Assembly: GCF_000182565.1 (NCBI RefSeq)
Contig: NW_015971550.1
Span: 110,579 to 174,578, forward strand
Reading direction: 5' to 3'
DNA length: 64,000 bases
From: Spizellomyces punctatus DAOM BR117
Taxonomy: Eukaryota; Chytridiomycota; Chytridiomycetes; Spizellomycetales; Spizellomycetaceae
The notes under the pieces are model-generated. The model ran no database searches. It was not told the origin of the DNA and was given only the letters and a program-made list of their open reading frames with translations. Position 1 is the first letter of the stretch, and each line of letters opens with the position of its first letter. The position numbers and the translations under genes were made by a program. This document shows, in pieces, positions 24,525 through 33,186 of the stretch.

Positions 24525-27233
24525 CTATAAACTGTGGGGTGATTCCGTCGGCATATTGACAACAGGAGATTGCCCATCATCTTCCAAAATATGTTTTATC
24601 ATGTGGTACATTACGTTCTTGTTGCTCCTATAGACTCGAATTAGTTGAAAGCGTGAGCAAAGGACAAGTGTCCGCGACTCACCAGTACGAAAAATGTGCT
24701 TTTAGCCCAATTAGATACTGTCAATATCCTGTTAGGTAAAGTCATAGCACGTTCAATTCAAAAGTGGGGATGCTACCTGCTGAACCACATTGTCAATGAT
24801 GTTATCCTGCACGTAATAATCCAATCTCTCGGCTGGCGGCTCGGGAACAGGTAATGATGCGTTTTCACTCGTTTCTGAATCATCAATGTGAGTGGTATTC
24901 ACGCCTGATCGTGCCTCCGCGTCTTGGTGAATAAGACGTTTTGCTTCGTCTTTTCCAAGCAATTCTGACATGACCGTCTCGCCCACATCCAGGACCGTTT
25001 GTTCCTGATTTGATGGGTCATGCAAAGTACGCGGTACCGCAGAGCTTCCCTGCCCGACTCGATCTCCAGAGCCCAAATCCGGCGTAGTTGAGCGTGAAAC
25101 CAACCGATTCTGATCATCTTGGCTTGTATCTATTTCGCCTCCCTGATATACTTCATCTTCCGCTCCGCCGGCAATCATTTCCAGTGCCTTGACGACTGGT
25201 TCAAATAAACTCCGCTTAAATACCTCCGCCATGGCGCTCATAGATTCAGTGACGGTTGCAGTATACGAGGACGATCGAGCACGTTCAAAGGCAACGGACT
25301 CAGTTGTGGTCTGAACCACAGTTGACGACTGCTCGTAACCTGCGTGTCTCTCCACAAATTCACCGCGACCTATAGATGTCAGGTCTACAGATGCTCGACG
25401 CGACAAAAGTTTCGAAACGGGTCTTCGTATTCGACGATTGGTACATACTCCCTCAATACTTTGGCTTGAACCAGGCTGCTGAATTGAAGACTTGTCGTGA
25501 TTGCTGACACTACACGCTCTTTTCCGTTTGGAGCCTCGTTGCCCTGACTGACGACTTTCATCGGGAACGGTTGCTTCACACAATGTCACCAAGTCGTCTT
25601 CGCTTTCCAATTCTGGTCCTTTCTCCGGTTCTCCTGCTCCACCCTTTATACGCATTCTCTTATTCGGCACCCAACCATTAATTCCGTCATCGGCTGCTCT
25701 GGGCTCCTCTCCGCCTTCTTCGTCTTCTTCATCATCAAATCCACCAGCCCAAACCGAACTGTACATGCTCTCCATCACGGCAAACATTTGCTCTCGCAGT
25801 GCGGCGAACTGGGAGAGACTGGGCACTCCCATACTCCGCGGTAAACTGGGTATCTGGAGCTGAGGCATGGATGGCATTGCAGGCATCATGGGCATAGCCA
25901 TCGAGGACGGAACGGTAGGTAGTTGGACGCGGACGGAGGATGCCATGGAGGAAAGGTCCGGGAGGTAGGATGAAATCAATTCTTTATAGTAGTTGAAATT
26001 TGAATTTCGTGCGCTTGGGCGTTGCAGGAGGACTGGTGGAATCTCTGCGTATTGATAATTTAAGAGCGGCTCGATTCGATAAGACTAGATGGAAAGAATT
26101 TAGTTGCTTGAACAGTTTTTAGCATTCACATCAAGATAAATCACTACCAGAGGATCGTACAAATGAAATATATTGTGAAACAGAATGTCTGGTGGTGGTC
26201 GGTACGTATGGATTGATTGCCCTCGCATAATCAGAGTGGCAGGTACAGGAGAGCCCAAGCTAAACAAGGCTGCGGGTCGGAATACCAACTTTGGATAGGA
26301 AATGGCAAAATAAGGGCGGGCGGGTGGTGGTGGCGGTCTTTCCATTGACGGCTCTCGGCTGTTCCCGTTGGAAGCCACCCCGTCCCTCCCTTTCGTGTCC
26401 TCCATATTTGAAAGCAAATCGTAGCAAATGATGCCCCCGAGAGAATGTCCGACCAGGATGACTTTACCATCAAAATCTGGGTGGTCTTGGCAAAACTTTG
26501 TATAAGCTTCATTCAACCGCTTTGCAACAATTTTTAGAATCGTTTGCCCGTGAAATGACGAAAAGTAGTACAATACGTCGGCAAGAATGTCATTATTAAT
26601 GGTTCGCAGAATGGAGCAGGTGGGAAGCGTCACAGTCTTCATACGCCTAATGTATATAAGATGAATAAGAGAAAAGGAATCGGCTGCCACCTTTCACTGA
26701 CACCCACCTGTCAACTGAATCCATCTGATGCAGTTCCTGATGCCATTCTAGTTGTCACACACAAGGTTTATCATATCAGTACAAAAATTCAATCGGTCGT
26801 AACAGTGAGGACGAACCTATTGGAACCCATGCTACATGCGTGCGGCGATGTGGGAACTCTTCTTTTACGACCTCCTTACATGCACGACGAAGGGATTCGA
26901 CTAGAACGAAGACAAGTTTTGAACAAGGTACTCCTCGACCTAGTTCACAGCAAACTCTCGACTTACGGTTTTGAACGTAACGCCGTTGCCGGCCCATCCC
27001 ATGGACAACGAAACAGACATGGTCGACTGCCATAACAATAAAGGTGAAAGAGAAGAAATACTCGCCATTAGCGACACGCAAGTATGGCAAGCTTCAGCAC
27101 AACAAACACCCATACCCTTGCTGGGTTCAGGACCTTGACTCAAACCCGTTGACTCACCACTACCCGATGGTGGCGGTGAAGACGAAATGCTTGGCACTTG
27201 CGGTCCAGTGTCCTGTCTACTAGGTGACCGCAT
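24525..27233 (-). CDS. DDHD-domain phospholipase (phosphatidic acid-preferring PLA1 type), about 760 aa
   Basis: Seven exons: 27233-27116, 27026-26967, 26900-26817, 26747-26708, 26646-26148, 26084-24777 and 24698-24525, with introns of 61-89 nt. Family landmarks in order: VDHVCFVVHGMG, ESLRRACKEVV, AWVPIEWHQELHQMDS, TINNDILADVLYYFSS, the lipase nucleophile elbow VGHSLGGI, ALFSLGSPVP, and HNIFHLYDPLSYRIEPLL (built across an intron). A long low-complexity insert follows, then RLDYYVQDN and a last exon with YRSNKNVMYHMIKHIL. Such enzymes hydrolyse phosphatidic acid on ER, Golgi or mitochondrial membranes. The N-terminus here is only about 40 residues before the lipase core, so upstream exons may be missing. 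The final splice is the least certain: a different acceptor would give a shorter, stop-terminated end. Confidence 0.85.
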
Positions 27234-27659
27234 CTGGGTAGCCAAACAAAATGTTTAAAAGAAAACCTCCCGCAAAGGAGTGTCAAATGGGACAGTTACT
27301 TGTGCATAGCGCTAAGCCGCGTGCAAATGAACGCGGGTTTTTCATGGCCTTTTGACATATTTTGCCGAGTTGCAGGCCAGAGATCTTGCACGAGATACAT
27401 CAACATGCTGACTATATCCGAATGCCAGTTAACAGACCACAGGATACATCTCTATATGTGAGGTCTTTCGCACACTTGCCTTTCCGCCAACGGGCTCATT
27501 CATTCAAATCCATCTCCTTTTCAATTTTCCAGACGTCAACGAACGTAACCTGTAGTGATGTATATTTCTTTCCTCCCTATATGCTACCTTTGAGGAAGGT
27601 TCAGAAGGTTGATGCGTCCGTTGCGCTTTCAGTGGTCACCTACGCCTAGTTTCCCCCCT
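27234..27659. other. Interval upstream of the DDHD gene
   Basis: About 430 nt. A minus-strand frame near 27545-27500 encodes FVDVWKIEKEMDLNE, which faintly resembles the VDV...EMDL segment that precedes DDHD lipases. It hits a stop with no matched donor, so it is not annotated. An overlapping plus-strand frame has no support either. Confidence 0.4.
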
Positions 27660-28465
27660 TTAGAAACAGTCTCCACAAGTCAAAACCATCAAGGTTTTTA
27701 TGATATTCATTCCACTGCAATAAAGTCTGTTCAAAAACAGCTGAAAGATCTCTTGGATGTAGAGAGGAGGAATCCACCATAAACTTTTGCCTATCACCGA
27801 GCCCGCAAATGACGATCCATGGACTTGACCTTCGGTCTTGTTGAGCACAAAATTGCCTATAATCTCGGTGGACGGGAAGTCTCCAAAAAGAGATCAAGCT
27901 GACTATGACTCTGACCTGCTGGTCCTTTCATGAAAGAGTAGATGTTATTTTCCGAATGGTACGCAACGGCAAGTTGCCCGCTGGTACAATATCATATCTC
28001 ACAGATGTATACCTAATGAGGATGACACTGTCATCAGTTATGGAGCCGCCATTTCTAGGATGGCCATTTTCATCATCAGAGACCAAACGGGAAACTATAC
28101 ATCTTTGCAAATGACATGCGACATTCATTCGTAAAAGATCCCAACATCAGTGCCAATTCTTACCGCTGCACTTTATCAGATATGCGACAAGCGGCTGTAC
28201 GCGCTGATATGGACAAAATCCAATTTGAACACCCACGAGCAGAAAGCTCTATTGGCATGCTAGGAACAAAAAGTAAAACACTCACATTGCTCCTTCCTAC
28301 TCAAACGACATGGACGTTCCATCATGAACTCTTTCCAAATGGTATGAGCTGTAACTGCGCCCTCCGATCGCTTACCATACCAGACGTAAGCGTCTGCACG
28401 TGAGCATAAATCAGTTGAAGCGCTTGTACAAGCACCAAAGGTTGGATTGAACAATATCGCCTTTA
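27660..28465 (-). CDS. Tentative spliced gene of unknown function (5' end unresolved)
   Basis: Phase-consistent pieces can be chained: 28465-28376, 28296-28286, 28248-28164, 28094-27963 and 27856-27660. They give KAILFNPTFGACTSAS...DAYVWYG, SFLLVGVQIGFCPYQRVQPL, VSDDENGHPRNGGSITDDS, RYTSVRYDIVPAGNLPLR and a C-terminus ending MVLTCGDCF. The composition is protein-like and each junction has GT-AG. However, the model needs an 11-nt exon and a 37-nt intron, and an alternative path also stays open for part of it. No start codon is secured upstream of 28465. I do not recognise a family. It could be a genuine small gene or a decaying copy. Confidence 0.35.
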
Positions 28466-28957
28466 CTGAAAAATACCCAGCAAAATCTGAGTATAAGAGA
28501 AATACATTGAATTGTGTGATTGCATAAAGTGTCAAAAGCAAATGTACAGAAAATGTTATCGACACGGTCCAAAAATGGCGTTATATCAAGTTAAATGATA
28601 AGGAGAAGGCATGAATATATGGAGTCGTATGTGTGCACCTGGATCTGAGAAATGTTGAGTGCGACCCAATAGTGGAACAAGAAAAACAAAAGACTGCAAA
28701 AGTTTCCTGATGACCAGAAGAGGATGAAGGGTTATCTCGGTCATTGAATTAGCTATCTTTGCATGGTATTAAATACTGTATCAGCCCAAGAGATTACTGG
28801 TCAATGTATGTCAAGCTGTCGCTGGCAGAAGCTGCCGACAGTTTATCGTATCGGAAATACAAGAGCAATCCGTTTGAATTGCTAGTGTGTGATTACGTAA
28901 TCTCGGAGTGTTTGTTCACCAGCCCACCCTTACAGTTGATCAGGAAGACTTTATCAA
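28466..28957. other. Intergenic
   Basis: About 490 AT-rich nt between the tentative minus-strand gene and the CCDC96-like plus-strand gene. No feature is supported; it probably contains their divergent promoters. Confidence 0.5.
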
Positions 28958-30862
28958 ATGGCTGATCAGAATATACAACCAGAGGAAGACAGCGTGGTGC
29001 GTAAATCAGTATATTTAAGACTCGGATGTGGATTCTGATTTTCTGCTCTGCAGAATGGGGAGTTGCGGGAGAATGTGGACGCAGTCGAACCGAGCGCAGA
29101 GTCACAAGCACAGCAAGTTCCCGCTCAAGGAGAGAGTGATGAACCAGGGCAAGGGGAGCAAGCGCAGGCGGAACCCACACAGGATCAGCAAGGACAGGCA
29201 GAACAGACCGAATTGCAGACTGAACATGCGCAGGACGAGGTGATCCAAGAAGATCAATTGCAAGGCGAGCCAACACCAACAGACCAACTTGGTGCACAAG
29301 ATAATGAAATACCCACCGAAGAGGAACAAAGTATTCCTCTGACAACTGATGCCACTGAAGCCGACGCACTGCACACGCCAGCAAGATCACCGACTCCAAC
29401 AGCGCCCCTCCCTTTGTCACCAGAGCCATCCCAACAAGATACTCAGTTCGTTCCTCCCACAGCTCGCACACTCCAATCCCCACCCCCTTCAACACCCACC
29501 TACACATTTCAAAACACGGATCCATCTACGCTCGATGCCCCAATAACATTGACGACTCCGCTCTCCCGCGTCGGATCGGGCGCCAGTACTCCAGTGGAGG
29601 TTGGGTACATCCCACCTACAACGCCAACACAAGAAGAGAGTGTACAAGAGGAGGAGCAAGTTGTGCCTGAGCCGATTCCACAGGGATTGGATAGAGAAGA
29701 GTTGGTGGCAAAGATTCGGGCCGAACTAGATGGAAAGGATAAATTGCAGGTGAGGAATGTGGCTCTACAGAATCGGTTAGGAGAATATTTCAGAAAGAAA
29801 CGAGTGAGTGTTTTTCTTTTGATGGCGTTGACGGTGTGAGTATTGGGTATTAAGCGATTCTGTAGACGGACGAAACGCGCGAAACGGATCCAAAGCCGCC
29901 GACCGACCTGACAACGCGTTACACTACCTCACTCTCCACCCTCCTCACATTGAACCAAACGCTTCAAGCCTTGCATCAAACCCACACCAAGCTCTCTACC
30001 GACTATTTGACCAAACTCACTCAAAAACAGGAAGAAGCTGCGGCGAAAGCAGCCGAATTCTCCACCTACAAACGTGCCATTGCCCAAGCGGCTGAGAATA
30101 GCCGGACTGGCCGAAAAATTGCTCCAAAGGTTTTGGAAGGGCTAGAGATCAATGAGGAAAGAAAGGAAGCCGAAGTCATTGAGGTTCGATTGGAGAATAT
30201 AAAGTTACGGAATAGGCTGCGGAGAAGCGAAGGATTGTTGAGGCAAAAGGTTTGTTTAGGTAAACTTTTGGCCACCTCTTAAAATTGCTGACCGTTTCCC
30301 AATAGGAAGAGCTAGCGGATGGTCTGCACCTGATCGACTTTGAACAACTTAAAATTGAGAATGCGACCTATAACGAAAAAATCGAAGATCGCAATGAGGA
30401 TCTCCTTAAACTCCGAAAGAAGATCACTACCATCGTCCAGGTTCTTACGCATGTCAAGGAAAAGCTGCATCATCTTTCCCACGAGACCCGGGTGTTACAG
30501 GACACATTAGGGGGATTGGATGAGCAAGTCATGAGGAAACGGGATGAGCTGCCGGTCAAAAAAGGAGAGAGGGATAAATTGAGGAATGAGAATGCAGAAT
30601 TGCGAAAACGGGCTGGATTGCTCGGATCGGTTGGGCTGTTGCGGGATTTTGAGAAACATGCTGTATGTTTCAATTTTCAGTTTGGCATTGTAGCATCTTG
30701 CTGCAGGTGTGATTCATTTTTTTTTTGTTCATAATGCAGGACGAAGCACAGGCCTTGCACGGCCAGATTAATGCTCTACGAACACGCCATGCAGAGCTCT
30801 CTGCGGAAATGCTTGGTGTCAAAAGAAAAATTCAAAAGGCACAGATTGTAGGAGCAATATGA
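28958..30862 (+). CDS. CFAP184: CCDC96/CFAP184-like flagellar coiled-coil protein, 550 aa
   Basis: Five exons: 28958-28996, 29054-29803, 29866-30249, 30306-30662 and 30740-30862, with introns of 56-77 nt, all phase 0. The N-terminal half is acidic and Q/E/P/T-rich. The C-terminal half is a long coiled coil of the DUF4201 type found in CCDC96: VRLENIKLRNRLRRSEGLL, then LIDFEQLKIENATYNEKIEDRNEDLL, then KLRKKITTIVQVLTHVKEKL. In ciliated organisms CCDC96/CFAP184 is an axonemal or centriolar-satellite protein paired with CCDC113. Its presence argues that this fungus makes a motile flagellum. The first exon is only 13 codons (MADQNIQPEEDSV), which an annotation pipeline could miss. Confidence 0.88.
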
Positions 30863-31304
30863 TTGCCACAAAGTACGTTTATATTTGGAAAAACTAGGAG
30901 AGAGGAAGAAAAACACAAGGGAAAAATATAGGGAGGGGATATACTAGTAGAAACCAAAGAGTAGGATATACACAAGAAGAGACACACACAAGTGGAGGCT
31001 TTGCAGAAAAGCAACAATAGAATGCATTTGTGCAGGTTAACGGTCGGTCAAAAAGAATATGAGGTTCATTGAGGAAAGAGCTTTTTGTGCCTGTGCATAC
31101 GAGAGAGAGATGTCTAAGTCCTATGTACGATTGGCGAAATGCGCGACATTGGCGAGAATCATATCATACCCCAGTTTAATGATAATGTAGCCGCCGACAC
31201 CAGCAGCGACAAACGCGCCAAAGAGTTTGATAATGAATCGACTAGCGTTGATCAATTTTAGCTCTACCGATATTCAAGAGGAGCAAACAAAAGGGCAAGA
31301 TACG
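30863..31304. other. Intergenic, with an orphan TM-like exon on the minus strand
   Basis: On the minus strand, bases 31263-31121 read 47 codons to a stop after an AG acceptor. They encode a hydrophobic helix (KLFGAFVAAGVGGYIIIKLG) and a short tail ending HFANRT. No phase-compatible upstream exon was found, although the 31952-31305 frame lies directly upstream. It may be the last exon of that gene with an unseen splice. Confidence 0.3.
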
Positions 31305-31952
31305 CTACCATCCGTCGTTGCCTTCCCAAATCTCAACGCCCCATACCCACCATTTCCATGTTGCCTTTCCCTCCAATCTTTTCCTGTTTTTTGTTTTTCT
31401 CCTTTTTCTCAATCCCGGTTCCGATGAGGTATCCGACCCACACACTGCGGCGCTGCTGCTGCTGCAAGTTTTGTATCCGTCCTGGTCTTCTGGTGGAGTG
31501 GGATTGGGAGGGACGTCGACAATGGGCAAGGGAAGAGTGCAGTTTGCCGTGTTTACAAAAGGCAGCGGCGTGAGACTTCTCCCACTCGACAGAGAAATGA
31601 TTTCCAAGTCTGAAAAGTCCCTTTTAGTAATTTCGACCCAGGACCAGTCTGTCCATGCAGGAGGCGGGGTTGGAGGCGGGCGAAGGAGAGCTGTGATGTG
31701 AGGAGAGAGAGGTGTGGCCGTCATTCCATTGTCCAACGTGGCAGAGTGCTTTGTAAACGTTTCTTCTTCTGTCGTTGCCAATGTCCCTGTGGAGGCAAGG
31801 TCTTCGAGTCGTTCAATCAGCGTAGGTCGATACGGCGGCGGCGTATGCATGTGTGTGTTTTTGTGTGTGTGTAAATGTGTATATATGTGTGTTTGGGAAA
31901 AACAGTCAAAAAACACAAGAATAACGACGATGATGACGGGAACGAGTGGCAT
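31305..31952 (-). CDS. Hypothetical membrane-anchored, proline-rich protein (215 aa)
   Basis: Starts at ATG 31952 with a hydrophobic segment VPVIIVVILVFF that could be a signal anchor. A CA-repeat-encoded THTHLHTHKNTH stretch and a P/T/S-rich region follow, then a basic KRRKTKNRKR and tryptophans near the end. Part of the composition comes from a GT microsatellite (around 31853-31885 on the plus strand). There is no family match, and a plus-strand frame overlaps it. It may be real and continue into the orphan TM exon at 31263-31121, or be spurious. Confidence 0.28.
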   Translation of the reverse strand: MPLVPVIIVVILVFFDCFSQTHIYTHLHTHKNTHMHTPPPYRPTLIERLEDLASTGTLATTEEETFTKHSATLDNGMTATPLSPHITALLRPPPTPPPAWTDWSWVEITKRDFSDLEIISLSSGRSLTPLPFVNTANCTLPLPIVDVPPNPTPPEDQDGYKTCSSSSAAVCGSDTSSEPGLRKRRKTKNRKRLEGKATWKWWVWGVEIWEGNDGW

Positions 31953-32227
31953 ATGTCACATTACAAGTCACATTATCCAGCCCTCCTGTACGACCGTATC
32001 ATGAGATAAGATTCAATTTCATATTAAAAATAGATGCAGCCACTGGATCGAATGAGATGAAATGCAAGATGCCTCCCTTGATTTTCAAATGAATGGTTTG
32101 CATTATATGCAGCCATGAACGGATTGCAATTACTATCCCTTGCGGCCATCTATGAGAGGAACTACTCTCCTGTAGCAGTTGCCACCTGCATGACGCTCCA
32201 TGACTCAATATATCGACTCAGTTTTTC

Positions 32228-32234
32228 TATATAA
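32228..32234 (+). promoter_or_regulatory. TATA-like element before an orphan 5' exon
   Basis: TATATAA is followed by a pyrimidine-rich leader and an ATG at 32292. An open stretch ends at a GTATAT donor near 32399, so it resembles the 5' end of a gene. I could not find a downstream exon that joins in phase before the repeat region at 32.6 kb, so no gene is called. Confidence 0.3.
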
Positions 32235-32603
32235 ACCCCCCTCTTCCCCCATCTTGTTTCTTCCTCCCTCGACTCTCGAAGCATCTGCCCAATGCTCAAG
32301 TCCCATCATGAGAATGCCGCTCTGGTGCCGAGGACCTCGTCCGCCCGACAAATACAACATAACCCCTTGCAAACGCTGCTATATTGCTACGATCGCAGGT
32401 ATATCTTGCTGATTTTTCCCACGTGCATATTCCCAGTCCAATTCTGATTTGACTAGTATCTGAAACGTCCTCCGACTAAGAATTTCGGAATCAAAGGGCT
32501 AGTAGGATTTCTCTCGTGGTGGTGGGCGCTAGTTACCCGGTTGACCAACCGTTATCGCATGTGTAATTGTTAGCGATAGTTTTTTTACTTGTAAGGACTT
32601 GGT

Positions 32604-32652
32604 TAGCTAGTTGGCTTTTCCGAACCGGTTCTCGCCGGTTCATTCCCTGGTG
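32604..32652 (+). repeat. Outer copy of the Fanzor-element hairpin repeat, tRNA-like
   Basis: Bases 32615-32652 match 35100-35137 at 36 of 38 positions in direct orientation. The unit contains a perfect 7-bp hairpin: GAACCGG at 32622-32628, a 6-nt loop, and CCGGTTC at 32635-32641. Just upstream, TAGCTAGTTGG (32604-32614) resembles a tRNA A box lacking one base, and GGTTCATTCCC resembles a B box, but the spacing is too short and no acceptor stem exists. It lies about 370 nt outside the left terminal inverted repeat. It is therefore a second, separate copy, perhaps the right end of an older related element. Confidence 0.75.
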
Positions 32653-32928
32653 TGCGCGGCACGACATCGGTTTTTTGCTCGCACACTATTCAATCCGTTA
32701 AGCGTCATTCCCTTTTCAAATGCAAACGTTCAATTGAAGGGAGATAAAAGTCTTGTGATGACTATGATTGAGTAAGCAATATCTCCATTTTAGGAAGGCT
32801 TTCACGTGAACACTATTGAGTGGTTCCTTTTTGGAACGGAGATCCCTGCACATGTGTAGGATCCTTTTTGTAGTTTTTAGGTAGGAGTCGTAGCTGGCAG
32901 TAGCGGTAGTAATGTCTCTGCTTCCCCA

Positions 32929-33023
32929 ATGGCTGCCTAGAGGCTGCCTAATGGCTCCCTGATGGCTGCCTAATGGCCGTCTATCATAGTCTATACGAGT
33001 CCATCCTAGTCTATCCTAGTCCA
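32929..33023 (+). repeat. Tandem array of 11-nt then 10-nt units abutting the Fanzor element
   Basis: Five 11-nt units of the type ATGGCTGCCTA (32929-32983) are followed without gap by four 10-nt units of the type TCCTAGTCTA (32984-33023). The last base lies immediately before the left terminal inverted repeat at 33024. Two further 10-nt units occur directly after the right repeat (from 35174), so the element appears to have inserted into this array. Confidence 0.85.
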
Positions 33024-33053
33024 TAGTGCGGAGCCGATGGGTATTGGCACTAG
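33024..33053 (+). repeat. Left terminal inverted repeat
   Basis: Thirty bases beginning TAGTGCGGAGCC and ending GGCACTAG, the exact reverse complement of 35144-35173. Pairing stops at both edges. It contains the internal palindrome-like CGGAGCCG. Confidence 0.95.
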
Positions 33054-33129
33054 TACATAGATTCCAACCAATTTAATCATAATTTTACTCGATTTAGACT
33101 CATGAACTATGGTTTGATCCAAAAAATCC

Positions 33130-33136
33130 TATATAA
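33130..33136 (+). promoter_or_regulatory. TATA box of the Fanzor gene
   Basis: TATATAA lies about 50 nt upstream of the ATG at 33187 and inside the terminal repeat. The element therefore appears to carry its own promoter and not to rely on host transcription. Confidence 0.5.
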
Positions 33137-33186
33137 GTTGTCGTGCCCATTTTCCCAGGCTTTCATCTTTTCCCACAGATATCATC

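Noticed and set aside
24753-24776. Read-through end of the DDHD protein (VASPLLN then stop)
   Set aside because: Splicing from 24777 to 24698 restores a C-terminus with a plausible family segment; the read-through lacks it.
27362-27649. 95-codon plus-strand frame
   Set aside because: No family match; overlaps a stretch that on the minus strand weakly resembles the N-terminal region of DDHD lipases; neither is secure.
32604-32652. A functional tRNA gene at the outer hairpin repeat
   Set aside because: A and B boxes are only about 22 nt apart, there is no acceptor stem, and the hairpin occupies the anticodon/variable region.
32929-33023. CRISPR-like array next to an RNA-guided nuclease
   Set aside because: Units are 10-11 nt direct tandem repeats with no spacers; not a CRISPR array.
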